A stretch of 64,000 bases of DNA. It comes from Helianthus annuus. Taxonomy: Eukaryota; Streptophyta; Magnoliopsida; Asterales; Asteraceae. The notes beneath the pieces were generated by a model that did no database searches, was not told the origin of the DNA, and saw only the letters and a list, made by a program, of their open reading frames with translations. Shown one piece after another: positions 1 through 9,715 of the stretch. The position numbers and the translations under genes are program-made. The stretch is from assembly GCF_002127325.2 (NCBI RefSeq), contig NC_035436.2, forward strand, positions 107,469,591 through 107,533,590, given 5' to 3'. How positions within the stretch are numbered: the first letter of the stretch is position 1; each line of letters begins with the position of its first letter.

Positions 1-2382
1 AAAACTATTTTTGGAAACTTTGTATTCTTGTAATCGTTCTTTCCTTGTAATCATTGTAAATCCAAGACTTGGATCATAAATAAAATTCGTATCTCTTTAA
101 ATTCACCATCTACATATTCATACATGTTCATACGTTGGAATTCATTGTACATCGAATCCTTATTTGTAATTCATACTTATACGATACTTATTCACGGTGC
201 TTGTCCATGCTTGTCCTTAAATTGTTGATACCTAAAAACCCCTAATAATATACTTATTTATACAACGGTTAATCATCTAATATGTGACATATACTTGTCA
301 CTTACAAACATGTTACATACTTGTACATTACACTTTTTACCTAGTTAAATCATGTTTTATTTCATATTTCACCTTGTTACAAGTTAGGAGAAACATTTTT
401 GCATATTATTACACAACTTAACTAACAAAATTACTCATTATAATGTCTTAAAAAAATAAAAAAATAAAGGAATATGGCAGCCCCAATTCAGCCCCATATA
501 GTTGGGTTTTGTGGGCTAGTTTCAAGGTGTAACCCCATCTAAACACTTCCAAAGCCCAACCCATTGAAACCCTAATCCTTCCCCCTATAAATACAACTTA
601 TAACCAGCCTCTCTACCACTTTTGCAACACTAAAAACTCTCAAAACATCCTCCAAACCGTAGCTGAAAGCAAAGGTTCGAGCAGATTGACACCCCTTCAC
701 GAAAATGAGCATAACTCACTCATTTCTTAACGAAATCACTTGATTCTTTTTCCTACTTACTTTGATAATCATGGGGTTCGATTCCCAGACTTCTCCTTGG
801 AGAAATCAGACCTGGAAATGCCCCTAAATCGTCCATAAACTTTCTGTTTGTTTTTATGTTCATCAAAAACTTGTTTAAACCTATGTAACTTGTGTTCAAC
901 ACATCTCATACCTATGTCCTAATGCTTACAACTTATCCCATGGTTGGTTAAGCTTAAAAACAAGGTTGAGACACTTAAAAATCAGAGGATTAAACCTCAT
1001 AAACTTGGTGTTTTGTTTAGGGTTTTTAACCCACAAGTCATGTCAAACTTTGTCTTTGATACATGAGTGATTATGGAACAACTTGGGTTGTCCAAACATA
1101 CAATCCTCACATGACTTGATGATTTCTCTTAGTTAGTGTGTATATTTCTTATTCTTTATTGTATGTTCATGACCCTCCTTGGTTGTTTTTTTACATCAAG
1201 TGTAGTGGTGAACACATAGAGGTGCCTAAATGGAAGACTTGATCTTCCTACCTCCTACATGATTTCTATGACATTTAGAGGTACCAAAATGAAGATTTTA
1301 ATCTTCTACCTCATGCTTGAACTATTGGACATATAACCTAAATATACTATTCGAATAATCGAATCTTTGATGATGAACTAGTGTTCATATGTCGGGGTAC
1401 TAGATTACATCATCCTAGACTATGATAACTTGTCACGATTCTAATGGAACCTTGTTCCATGAAAACATCTAAACTCCTTCGAGTTTCCTAGTGTCAAGAA
1501 CAAGCATCATATGTACTAAATGATTATTTTCCATGTTATTCTCATATCTTATTTTTATGTTGTTTTAAACACCGAATCTCGACTCTAAACATACTTGAAC
1601 TTTAACCCTTATACATTCGGACTCTAAATCTCTACTCGTCAACAATTGGATAATCGGAAAGCATATGCAAGCCTGTGAGTATACTCGTATTTCCCCCTTT
1701 TTTACTTTTACCACTTTTGGGGTATAACATGTTTACTTATCAAAAACTTACACATGAACATTTTGCTTAAACACATGAACATTCCTATAACATGCTTGTA
1801 TACGTGATGGCTTAATACTTTAAACTTGGGTGAAACTTATGTGTTGAATTTATCATTAACTTCGTACGAGCCAAACCGTGACATATGTAGCGCTATAGGA
1901 TTAACGACCCGCCCTTTATCATCGGTAATGTCATGAGCATATTGCGTTTCCTTGGTTTGATATGTTAGACACATGCGATGTTTAAACGTTTATCTTGAAT
2001 CACATGGTTGCTATGAGGAATTATTTAAAACTTATCTTTTACTATGTATGTATCAAACTTGTATACTCGCCTTTGCTTTTGCATTGAATTATTTTAAACA
2101 TGTTACAGGTTGATGAGGATGATGCTAAGAAAAGAAGTAGCGTTGATGCCTAGATACACATATAGACGTTAGGGTTTAATATGTTGTATCAATTTTTGTT
2201 ATGTTGTCATGTTATTTTGTTAGACTTGTTGTATTTGAATTTCTTGTAATGTTGACAATTCATCTTATGAAATGAAATCGGATTATTTAAATACTTGTCA
2301 CAATTATTAGCGTTATGATGTCTCGAGCAATCTTCACACTTCGTCTCATCCCGATGTTTCCGCCATTGGTTGGGGTGTGACA
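1..2382 (+). repeat. 3' part of a Ty3/gypsy-type LTR
   Basis: This is the right-hand part of a long LTR whose left end lies outside the window. The right end has the usual gypsy ending gtttccgcc...ggggtgtgaca, closely matching the end of the B/C LTR further on. A TATA-like box sits at 586-593 and a possible splice acceptor (ttacag, ending at 2108) lies 274 nt before the LTR end, the same spacing as in the other LTRs here. No primer-binding site follows, so it is a 3' LTR or a solo LTR. No coding capacity was found. Confidence 0.75.
586..593 (+). promoter_or_regulatory. TATA box of the partial LTR
   Basis: The sequence tataaata follows a C-rich stretch and precedes the start of a CT/CA-rich leader. 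It is the best candidate for the Pol II core promoter of this LTR. No transcript evidence is available. Confidence 0.5.
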
Positions 2383-2600
2383 ATGTGTGTGGGCCGAGGT
2401 ATGGGGTGAGCTGGGGTGGTAGAACTTGGGCTCCAAGGGGGATTTGGGGCTGCTGCCCAAAACAAAACGCACAATAGGGGGGTTAGGGTGTGGGCCGATA
2501 ACTAACAATTCATGGATAAAAAGAAAGGTGGTAGTAGTTGCTGTTGTTGATCATAATATATCATTTTTTTTTTACAAAACCTACAAATGAATAATTAATT
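2383..2600. other. Unassigned sequence between LTR end and reversed LTR fragment
   Basis: This stretch is G-rich at its left and A/T-rich at its right. A short minus-strand reading frame crosses it but has no recognisable domain and runs into the LTR. If the LTR at 1-2382 is bounded by a TSD, the first five bases here (atgtg) would be one copy. Nothing else is supported. Confidence 0.4.
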
Positions 2601-2955
2601 AGTTAATTATAAAATGAATAGTGATCACGCTAAGGTCGGGCCCCATAAGTTTTCGAGCTATGCGAGTGGGTTGCATCGACACGCGAGACAAGTGCTAAGG
2701 TTCAAACGGTTCAGGTCTGTACAACACGGTAAGGATTTGGTTAATTCGTCGAATAAAATAAGCATAAGAGTTGATTCATAAAAACGAAACAAACGGTTTG
2801 TACCTTGAAGTTACGGGTTGTCACACTTTTAGTCCTTTCGCATTCAAAGTTTTCGATTTTTCGAAAAATTAGTCCCGTAAACTCAATGTTTGACTTTATT
2901 AGGGTTTATTACACGTGTCAATACATCATTGGACGTGATTTTGCGAGGTGTTACA
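2601..2955 (-). repeat. Reversed LTR fragment, distant relative of element A's LTR
   Basis: On the minus strand from 2955 the sequence starts tgtaacacctcg, continues with a close relative of the first 50 bases of element A's LTR, and later has the shared phrase ggactaattt. It then drifts away, and its left boundary is approximate. It abuts hAT coding sequence at 2956, so it either inserted into or was joined to the hAT gene. No matching TSD could be seen at the left side. Confidence 0.6.
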
Positions 2956-3418
2956 CAAATGCATTGTGGTAACACTAGTAGTAGCGAACTCGGTCGGTAT
3001 GGTGGGTCGAACTTTCTAAAAATGATGAGTTCACATGAATTTAAAAATTTTGATTTGTTGACTTGGTGGAAAAGTAAAGAAGATCAATTTCCGATCTTAG
3101 ACACAATGGCCCGAGATTTACAAACGGTCCAAGCTTCCACGGTAGCTTCAAAAAGTGCTTTTTCTATTAGTGGTAGGTGATTTCGATAAGGAGGACTCGA
3201 CTAACACCAAAGGCGGTTGAGATGTCGATTTGCTTGAAAGATTACTTGGATGCGGAAGAGAGATGTCAAGACACACGCTCACTTGAGGGAGAATTAGATT
3301 ACGAAGGCAAAGTGTACGAGGATGAGGTCCAAACCGAATTGACAACCCCAATGACCGACGAAGAAGCCGAATTAGATGAATTCCTACGCAATAGTTCGAG
3401 TTCGGGTTTGGTCTAAGA
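2956..3418 (+). pseudogene. hAT transposase, C-terminal fragment (hATC dimerisation domain), frameshifted
   Basis: The reading frame encodes the hallmark of the hAT-family C-terminal dimerisation domain: a FDLLTWWK stretch, then FPILDTMARDL and the SAFSISGR motif. At about 3178 one base appears to be missing after SGR, since the expected continuation is in the next frame (3177-3416: VISIRRTRLTPKAVE then an acidic tail ending SGLV). Everything upstream of the domain, including the BED zinc finger and catalytic residues, is absent because the reversed LTR fragment abuts at 2955. In hAT elements this domain lets the transposase oligomerise in the nucleus. Here it cannot be functional. Confidence 0.85.
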
Positions 3419-3971
3419 AGATTAAACGACGCTCAAGATATATTACTATTGTAGTCCCACTAAAAAATATGTATTAGTGGACCTTCTTGCAGATTAATAT
3501 TTTAAGTTTATGTATTTCCTTTGTTATGTTTATCGTTCGTATTTTCATTGTTATGAAAAATCATTTGTTCCGAGAATTAATGATATTATGTTTTAACTTT
3601 CTATACCTTTATTATTAAGTTTTTATATAAAAAAACTGCATTTACAATTCAAAAAACATCAAAAACAGCTGAAATAACAGCAAAATCAGCAAAAAAAAGC
3701 TGAAAAAAAAAACAGTTCTATGACCATGTGTTTCTGCAGAACCGGTTTTTTACCGGTTTTCCTTAACTGGTTTTTTAAATCGGTTATTACTCAGAATAAA
3801 AAACCGGTTTTTTTAACAATTGATTACAACCGGTTACAAGTTTTCAATATTAAAACCGGTTAATAACCGGAACCGGTTTTTTAATAACTGGTTTTTTTCT
3901 AGCCCTTTTTAACTGGTCCGGCTAATAACTGTAACCGCTTTTTGAAAAAAAAAACGATTTGTACACCTCTA
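3419..3971 (+). mobile_element. hAT 3' untranslated and terminal region
   Basis: This non-coding stretch follows the hAT stop codon. It is A/T-rich, then turns into a cluster of AACCGGTT-like motifs, and ends with ttgtacacctcta. Read from the other strand that end is tagaggtgtacaa, which resembles hAT terminal inverted repeats. The 5' end of the element is not present, so the inverted partner and the 8-bp TSD cannot be checked. The copia LTR begins at the very next base. Confidence 0.55.
3736..3925 (+). repeat. Cluster of ACCGGTT motifs (hAT subterminal repeats)
   Basis: ACCGGT starts at 3741, 3752, 3803, 3829, 3855 and 3872, with further degenerate copies (aaccgg, aactggt) between and after them. 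Repeated short motifs near the ends of hAT elements are known transposase-binding sites, for example AAACGG in maize Ac. Assigning that role here is inference from position. Confidence 0.6.
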
Positions 3972-4392
3972 TGTTGGGTTAGTTTGACTGTTTGTAATTA
4001 AAGGCTTGTATTAGAATGGGCTTGGTGGCAAATGGGCTTAGGGATTTGGGGGAGTGGTGGACTAAACCTGTTAGGCCCGGTTTGGTTTATGCATTAGCTA
4101 CTTAATTAGTTTTGGGCATGCTTGGTTGTAAATGGGCTTGGGAAAGGCTTTTGGGCCTAGGCTTAGGTAAATGGTGCACTAATCCCTTACTATATAGTAA
4201 ATGATGTAATAGGGATTAGTGGTTTTGGTGGTTCTCTCATAACTTGTATTAGACAAATTTCCATATTTGTATGCAAGTTAATCTTCTTCTATTTTATCTT
4301 ATTTCTGCTATCTTGATCTATGCTTGTTTATGTGATTCCACCACCAATCAAGCTACGTGTGATATCGTGAGATCCGGTACTCGGGATGTACA
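3972..4392 (+). repeat. 5' LTR of copia element F
   Basis: This 421-bp LTR starts tgttgggttag and ends gggatgtaca, so it has TG...CA ends. It is followed two bases later by a primer-binding site. A TATA box lies at 4191-4196 and the following C/T-rich leader fits a transcription start near 4220. The partner 3' LTR is outside the window, so the boundaries rest on the termini and PBS alone. Confidence 0.7.
4191..4196 (+). promoter_or_regulatory. TATA box of element F LTR
   Basis: The sequence tatata (in cttactatatagtaa) lies in the middle of the LTR, where the U3 core promoter is expected. Confidence 0.5.
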
Positions 4393-4394
4393 AT

Positions 4395-4408
4395 TGGTAT
4401 CAAAGGCT
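4395..4408 (+). other. PBS of element F
   Basis: tggtatcaaaggct matches the initiator-Met tRNA primer site (tggtatcagagcc) with small changes. It lies two bases after the LTR end and would prime minus-strand DNA synthesis. The mismatches fit an old copy. Confidence 0.7.
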
Positions 4409-4761
4409 GATTGAACCTGTTTTCTAGGCTCATTTTTTATATCACACTGTTTTAGATAGCTATTATTCAGACCTGCTACTGTTTCGGAGATTTCTGGTAT
4501 CTCGGTTGTATCTTTGATCATCTTCTTAAACATCTCGGATCATCTTGAATCATATCTTGAAGAACTCGAACTCATCACGGATAAAATACTTGCATCTCGA
4601 ACCCATCTCGGATCAACCCTGTTGAAGTTTGTCTGCATATTAGATCATCATCAAGCATCACGGATTTCATCTCGGGTCATCATTAAGTATCTCAGATAAA
4701 TCACTGTTCTGAATTCGAGATACTATTCTAGTCGACTGTTAGTGTTCCGAGTTACTGTTTT
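4409..4761 (+). other. Leader of element F, first part
   Basis: This untranslated leader lies between the PBS and gag of F. It contains several imperfect copies of atctcggatcat/ctcgga and no supported gene. Element A inserted after 4761; the leader resumes at 18687. The last five bases (gtttt) form the left TSD copy of A. Confidence 0.65.
4757..4761. repeat. Left TSD of element A (gtttt)
   Basis: gtttt lies directly before the first base of the LTR. The same pentamer follows the last LTR base at 18682-18686, marking a single integration event. Confidence 0.9.
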
Positions 4762-5488
4762 TGTAACACCTCGAAATTTTGTGTCCAATGATGTGTTAAC
4801 ACGTGTCATTTGTTTACACGTGGCATCTATAATAAATAAAGGACTAATTTTGACAAACCTTGAAAGTATGAAAATTCGAGGGTTATAAATGTCAACAAGG
4901 GTAAATATACTGTATAGTATCCCTAAATAATGCTTAAACCTTCAAACGAATAAATTATAGATCGTACAAAAACAAAACGCGGAAGAAAGTGAGAGATTAC
5001 AAACTACAGGGGTTAACTGTGTCAACATGTTTAATAATACCTCTGAGTGACCCTTTAACGTTCCCAAGACTTTGTAACGGTATTATACCCTCACTAAAAT
5101 AATATATATAAATTTCGCGAATTTTCGATATGAAACGAGAAAGTTACGGTCGAATTCGTAGAAGAAGGGTTAAAAGCGTCAACAGTGAAAGTTAAGGCTT
5201 TCCAATATAAATAATAAATAAACCGGGGACTTAATAATGCGGGTAATTAACACGAGGCCCCTATCGGTAAATAACCGAGGGCCAAACCGCAAAGTTACCC
5301 CTTCAAATCCGAAAGGTCAGGCAAATCATTACGAAAGATTTCGTTATTAATGGCCCGATTCTGTAATCATTATAAAAGATTTGAAAAATTCAGAAAATAT
5401 AACCTCACGCGACCCGCGTAAGGTTTCAACATAAGTTGAGGCGGGCCGCGAGCTCCCTCTATTACGCGTCTGATCTTCTGATCCCAGA

Positions 5489-5528
5489 CGACCCGCGTAA
5501 ATGTTGCATGGAATGTCCATGCGGGTCG
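5489..5528 (+). promoter_or_regulatory. GC-rich nested inverted repeat upstream of the element A TATA box
   Basis: The arms cgacccgc (5489-5496) and gcgggtcg (5521-5528) enclose a second inverted repeat, gcatgga/tccatgc. The structure lies about 180 nt upstream of the TATA box, in an island rich in acccgcg and gcgggtcgcg in otherwise A/T-rich DNA. A role as protein-binding or RNA structure is inference. Confidence 0.5.
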
Positions 5529-5709
5529 CGTACGACGCCCAGATGCAGAATGGTTGTAACTTCTTGACTTTTGAGCTCTTGAACGATCATTTGATCAATT
5601 ATGGCAGCATGGGTGACCCCTACACGACCCATAACCCTTAGGGACACCTGCCCATGATCCATGATCAGTTATAGCATGTTGTGTAATGATCTTGAGGGTC
5701 TTGTGTGAC

Positions 5710-5717
5710 TATAAATA
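5710..5717 (+). promoter_or_regulatory. TATA box of element A 5' LTR
   Basis: tataaata in gtgactataaatagcacc is a strong TATA box; the copy in the 3' LTR is at 16236-16243. Transcription would start about 30 nt downstream, defining U3 as roughly 980 bp. Confidence 0.75.
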
Positions 5718-5822
5718 GCACCTTTGTGCTCATAACCTTCATCACACTCAAAACACACTATCTGATCATTCTAAGGAGCTCTCTAGCTTTTCTTCTGCTC
5801 TATAGTCAAGAACACAACCTCT

Positions 5823-7865
5823 GTAAGTGATCTCACCCTTTGTGGTGTCACATTTCCATAGTTATAGCTCATAAACGCAACCGTCGTAACTAACGGTTGT
5901 CATTACAATAACTCACAAATGATTCAGTCTTATGACGAATCAAAAGTAGTTTTGAGTTGGTATTTATGTGGGTATTAAACCTCTAAAAGGGTTCCCCCTG
6001 ATCACCACTCTAACTATGTCAATTATCGAGTCAAACGTGCGGTTAAAAAGTCAACAGAAAGCTATTTTAGCGATTTAAGCATAATCTGTAATGTATATGT
6101 TATGGAACCTGTTTTGATAATCATAAAACATGATAATAACTACATAAACATGTTTGCGCTCGTTTGAATCGATCATTTGCTATATAGAACCGGTTCGGAG
6201 CCGAAAGTCGCATAAGTTTGACTTTTGCTTTGACTTCAGTTCTGACCCGTTTTAGTGAGGTATAAATATACCTTAGGACTCTCTTAGGACCAGGTCACAT
6301 GTTGGTATACGCCTCTGTGGTCGGTTCATGAGTTTTCCGAGTCTTTCACATATTTCCGTCATTCGCCTAAAAGTTGACCGTAACGGCCTTTTAAAATTAA
6401 AACGAGTATTTCGGACACGTGAACGGACCAAAACCTTGCTTGTTAAATTATAAGCATGTCCTTAAAGTTTCACGTCAATCCGAGGTCTAGAATGAGAGTT
6501 ATGCTAAAAGGCGCACTTTTAAGAAAGTTTTGTAATTAACGGCGCAATTAGCATAACGCCCATCTAACCCAAGTTTTCGTCACCAAAACTTTTACCCACT
6601 GTGGTAAAATAATATTTTGGGAATTTTAAAGATTTTTAATAATTTTTACCTTGCTCATAACCTGCGGTTATGGCTACGGTTCGGTAAATACCGAATATGC
6701 CCTTTTTGGCCAAAACGGGAGTTCTACAAGGTCTTTTGACCCGATTCCAGTTACCACTGATTTTAAATAATAAATAAAGTATTTTAAGCTTTATAAACTG
6801 TTCGGGAAACTCAGATTTCCTGTAGAACTCGAAAATCCCTTTTAAAGTCTTTAAAATGACCGAAAAGCCCCTACGGGGCATAATATTAACTTAAACTCGT
6901 TACGGGCATTACGGAAGGTATCCTACTGATACCAAAATACCTTTAAGGCATATTGACTTAGGAAATAAGTGTACGACTCTTATGGTTAACCGTTTCGCCT
7001 ATTTGCGCACACGGTACGGCTCATGGAACTAGTTTTCGTGCAATAGCCGATACGGGTCAAATTATATTATTTGAACCCCAAAATCCAGAGTATGAACTAT
7101 AAACCCATATAAAACAAGTCGCTGAACTTGTTGGGTCCAAATCATACTCCATTCTCGGTTTTCGCCTTTTCGTGCGAATTAACCAAATCTATATATCGGA
7201 ATCAACCGGTTTAAGCTACGGCTAATACAAGGACCGTTAGGATTCTAAGAGGTTAATTAAAACCTTCGTTCCAGATTAGGAGCCCCAGTAAAAGCTATCG
7301 GTGACTTGATCTTAATTAAGGATTTATACTTGCAAAGGTAAATACTTTTGACTTATTTCCCCTATATGGGCTTGGGTTACGGTATATTAATACCGCTTGA
7401 TTGAGCATTATATTCATCCATCGCTTAGGTGGATAACTAAATAATATGATTGGCTCATTTAAACAGTTTTGTTGCTTATAAGCCTTTGGGGGGTTTAATG
7501 ACCGTTGTCCCGGATATCCTCGGCATCATTTTACGAAATGGCCACGACCATCGACATCCCGGTGTAGGCGTACACCCGGTATAAAGTGTCGACATTAAAA
7601 CTAAAAGACGTAGCCGTTGGTTTCTGTACTACGGTTTTACGCGAACGTGGTGTGTCTATAAATCTTTAACCCGGCACGACCCGGGCTACTGAACGCATAA
7701 AAGAACATGTAAAACGTTCACAAGATCATTATGAATTTTCCCAAGTTATAAAAGAGTTTGTGCCTTGTGCATTCAAATCAATTTTAATAAACATTTTCAA
7801 ATGTGTCAGTTGAATGTATTTACCAGTGTAAACTGACGTATTTTCCCCAAAAAGATTAAGTGCAG
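5823..7865 (+). other. Candidate 5'UTR intron inside the element A LTR
   Basis: The donor ct|gtaagtga lies 113 nt after the start of the TATA box. The acceptor ttaagtgcag|gt ends at 7865, 290 nt before the LTR end. Splicing would remove most of a leader full of short upstream reading frames. The evidence is sequence consensus plus matching positions in three other families in this window. No RNA data were available. Confidence 0.45.
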
Positions 7866-8158
7866 GTACCTAAACGTAATTGGCTGGTATTAGCTCCCTA
7901 GCGTCGGGATAAGCCTCGCAAGCTTGATTGCAGTATCTAATGGAACAATACTTTATCTGTATTTACGATCCACTGTGGATATTCAACTTCTGTAATACAT
8001 TTTGATATTACAATCAGAGGTTGAAATTATATATTTAAATTATGCTTCCGCTGTGCATTATATAATTGTGTGGTTTGACTATATTGTTGCCAACATCGTC
8101 ACGGTAATCCCCCACCGGGCCCACCGGTGAGACACGTGGAAATCGGGGTGTGACAGGT

Positions 8159-8172
8159 TGGTATCAGAGCCA
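8159..8172 (+). other. PBS of element A
   Basis: tggtatcagagcca is a perfect primer-binding site for initiator Met tRNA, three bases after the 5' LTR end. Confidence 0.95.
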
Positions 8173-8328
8173 ACATTGAGTGAATTAAACACTATCCTAT
8201 TGTGTTTAATCTCAGTGACACAATTGCACATACTTGAGTCTAGACAAGAACTTAGGACAAATTCGGATTGATACTCCTTTTTGTCTTTATTTTTCGATTT
8301 GATTTTTAATAAGTTTTGGAGCAGGAAA

Positions 8329-9540
8329 ATGCCACCTGTTATATTCCGAGGAAGAGGAAGGGGACGAAGAGGCCGAGGAGAAATCGTGACACATCACGAT
8401 CAAGAAGCTGGACCATCTGGTACAAGACATCCTTCGATGACAAGGAGCGAAGAGCCACAACGACGAAGAGATCTTTACGAACCAGCGAGGCATTCCACTT
8501 CGCACAGCTCAACGCCATCCTACCGGCACTCCTTTGGGCCAGATTCAGAAAATAATCCCAACAACCCACAACCTTCCTTCATACCTCTGCAACGTTCGGT
8601 ATCGCACCGAAACTACGACGACCCTAGTCCATACTACGTAGCTCAGTTTAATCCGGCTGACTACATACAGGAACCTTCAGGTTTTGTTCCACTAGGACCA
8701 CAAGACCATTTTTCTGAAGATCCCATGGAGGAAGATGAGGATCCAACTGAACCAGCTCGTGGTACGCCCACGCATCCGATAGAAGTATCTGATGGATCTT
8801 CATATCATGGTCCGCAGTATCAAGGCCCAGACAGCTTTATGGCCTTGTTTGACCGACATGAGTGGTACCACACACCATCTCATCAGACACAACAACCGAG
8901 ACATCCACAGGATCCCTCTGAGGATTCACGCTTTGAGGCAGTTACGCCACCACCTCCGCCACCGGCACAACCAGTTATACCTGATCCGCCGAGGCGTAGG
9001 AGGACCAATGCTCGTATGTCTACACGAGGAGGAGGGGGTAACCACTTCAGCACTCCTCGACATTCTAGTAGTAGCCACTATCCGCCACTACATGAAGAAG
9101 GACCTTCAAGTCCTATACAAGAAGCGAACTCCGCACCTACTGCAAGAAATTCGCCACCATTTGGGTATGACCAACCCATACCAGCTTACACAGGTCCAAC
9201 GGCTTACAATCCGTTCGAACCGTCACAAGCACAATACAACTACGGCTATGAGCGCGACCCATATGTGGTGTCGGCTAGATATAATGCGCGCTACCCTGAC
9301 GGAGCACATGGAAACATGGGACCACCGGACTACTCAGCTCATGGGTATCCAATACCTCCCAGACCTCCAGTTCCGCAACAAGCGCCGCAACCACGTTTTT
9401 CTCCTCCTGAACAGGAAGAAATACTCCATCGACTAGATCGTGTGGAGAGAGAGTTCGAGGAAGAAAAGAAAAGCCACCGAGGATTTCTCAAGGGCTTGGC
9501 GAACCTACTAAAGGGCAAAAAGAAGAAACGTGACCACTAG
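8329..9540 (+). CDS. Additional proline-rich ORF upstream of gag (unknown function)
   Basis: This open frame of 403 codons lies between the PBS and gag, where most Tekay elements have no gene. I chose the first ATG at 8329; the frame is open back to 8281 but only with a TTG. The N-terminus has an arginine-glycine block (RGRGRGRRGRG), like RNA-binding RG motifs. The middle is rich in P, S, H and Q, with a PPPPPP run and an acidic patch (EDPMEEDEDPTE). The C-terminus has a predicted coiled coil (LDRVEREFEEEKK) and a basic tail, KGKKKKR, that could be a nuclear signal. No enzymatic domain is seen. It is in the same strand and LTR unit as gag-pol and ends 1165 nt before gag. Ogre-type elements also carry an ORF before gag, but I cannot claim homology. 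Confidence 0.8.
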   Translation: MPPVIFRGRGRGRRGRGEIVTHHDQEAGPSGTRHPSMTRSEEPQRRRDLYEPARHSTSHSSTPSYRHSFGPDSENNPNNPQPSFIPLQRSVSHRNYDDPSPYYVAQFNPADYIQEPSGFVPLGPQDHFSEDPMEEDEDPTEPARGTPTHPIEVSDGSSYHGPQYQGPDSFMALFDRHEWYHTPSHQTQQPRHPQDPSEDSRFEAVTPPPPPPAQPVIPDPPRRRRTNARMSTRGGGGNHFSTPRHSSSSHYPPLHEEGPSSPIQEANSAPTARNSPPFGYDQPIPAYTGPTAYNPFEPSQAQYNYGYERDPYVVSARYNARYPDGAHGNMGPPDYSAHGYPIPPRPPVPQQAPQPRFSPPEQEEILHRLDRVEREFEEEKKSHRGFLKGLANLLKGKKKKRDH

Positions 9541-9576
9541 CCCTTAATAGTAGTACGAATGTAATTTCTATTTTGA

Positions 9577-9680
9577 AATAAGTCCCTGTGTGGACAACTT
9601 ATCATATTTCAGTCCCTACGTGGACTTATCTTTAGTCCTTGCATGGACACCTATCTTATATTAGTCCCTGCGTGGACTTG
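9577..9680 (+). repeat. Four imperfect agtccctgcgtggac repeats
   Basis: Variants of agtccctgcgtggac recur four times at spacings of about 25-35 nt (near 9581, 9612, 9633 and 9662). They directly follow the extra ORF. The motif gtccctgcgtggac is itself nearly palindromic. Function is unknown. Confidence 0.6.
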
Positions 9681-9715
9681 TCACTTATTTTAAACCTCTC
9701 TGGAGGTATGTATTA

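Larger units (their letters stand above)
4762..8155 (+). repeat. 5' LTR of element A
   Basis: The 3394-bp LTR starts tgtaacacctcg and ends ggggtgtgaca. It matches 15288-18681 base for base except for about seven substitutions. It contains a GC-rich hairpin region (5400-5550), a TATA box at 5710-5717 and a possible intron from 5823 to 7865. An 81-aa minus-strand frame at 6636-6881 recurs in the other LTR but has no recognisable features. Confidence 0.95.

Noticed and set aside
2287..2508. 73-aa minus-strand ORF at the LTR end
   Set aside because: It crosses the boundary of the LTR and unassigned DNA, is Pro/His-rich by composition, and shows no recognisable domain.
6636..6881. 81-aa minus-strand ORF, repeated at 17162-17407
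   Set aside because: It recurs only because it lies in both LTRs of element A; no domain, and the LTR copies are identical by recent insertion, not selection.
8159..8172. Possible tRNA gene fragments at the tggtatcagagcca sites
   Set aside because: They are primer-binding sites complementary to the 3' end of initiator Met tRNA; no tRNA arms surround them.
8281..8328. Earlier start for the extra ORF of element A
   Set aside because: Only a TTG is available in this stretch; the first ATG is at 8329 and is followed at once by the RG-rich start.
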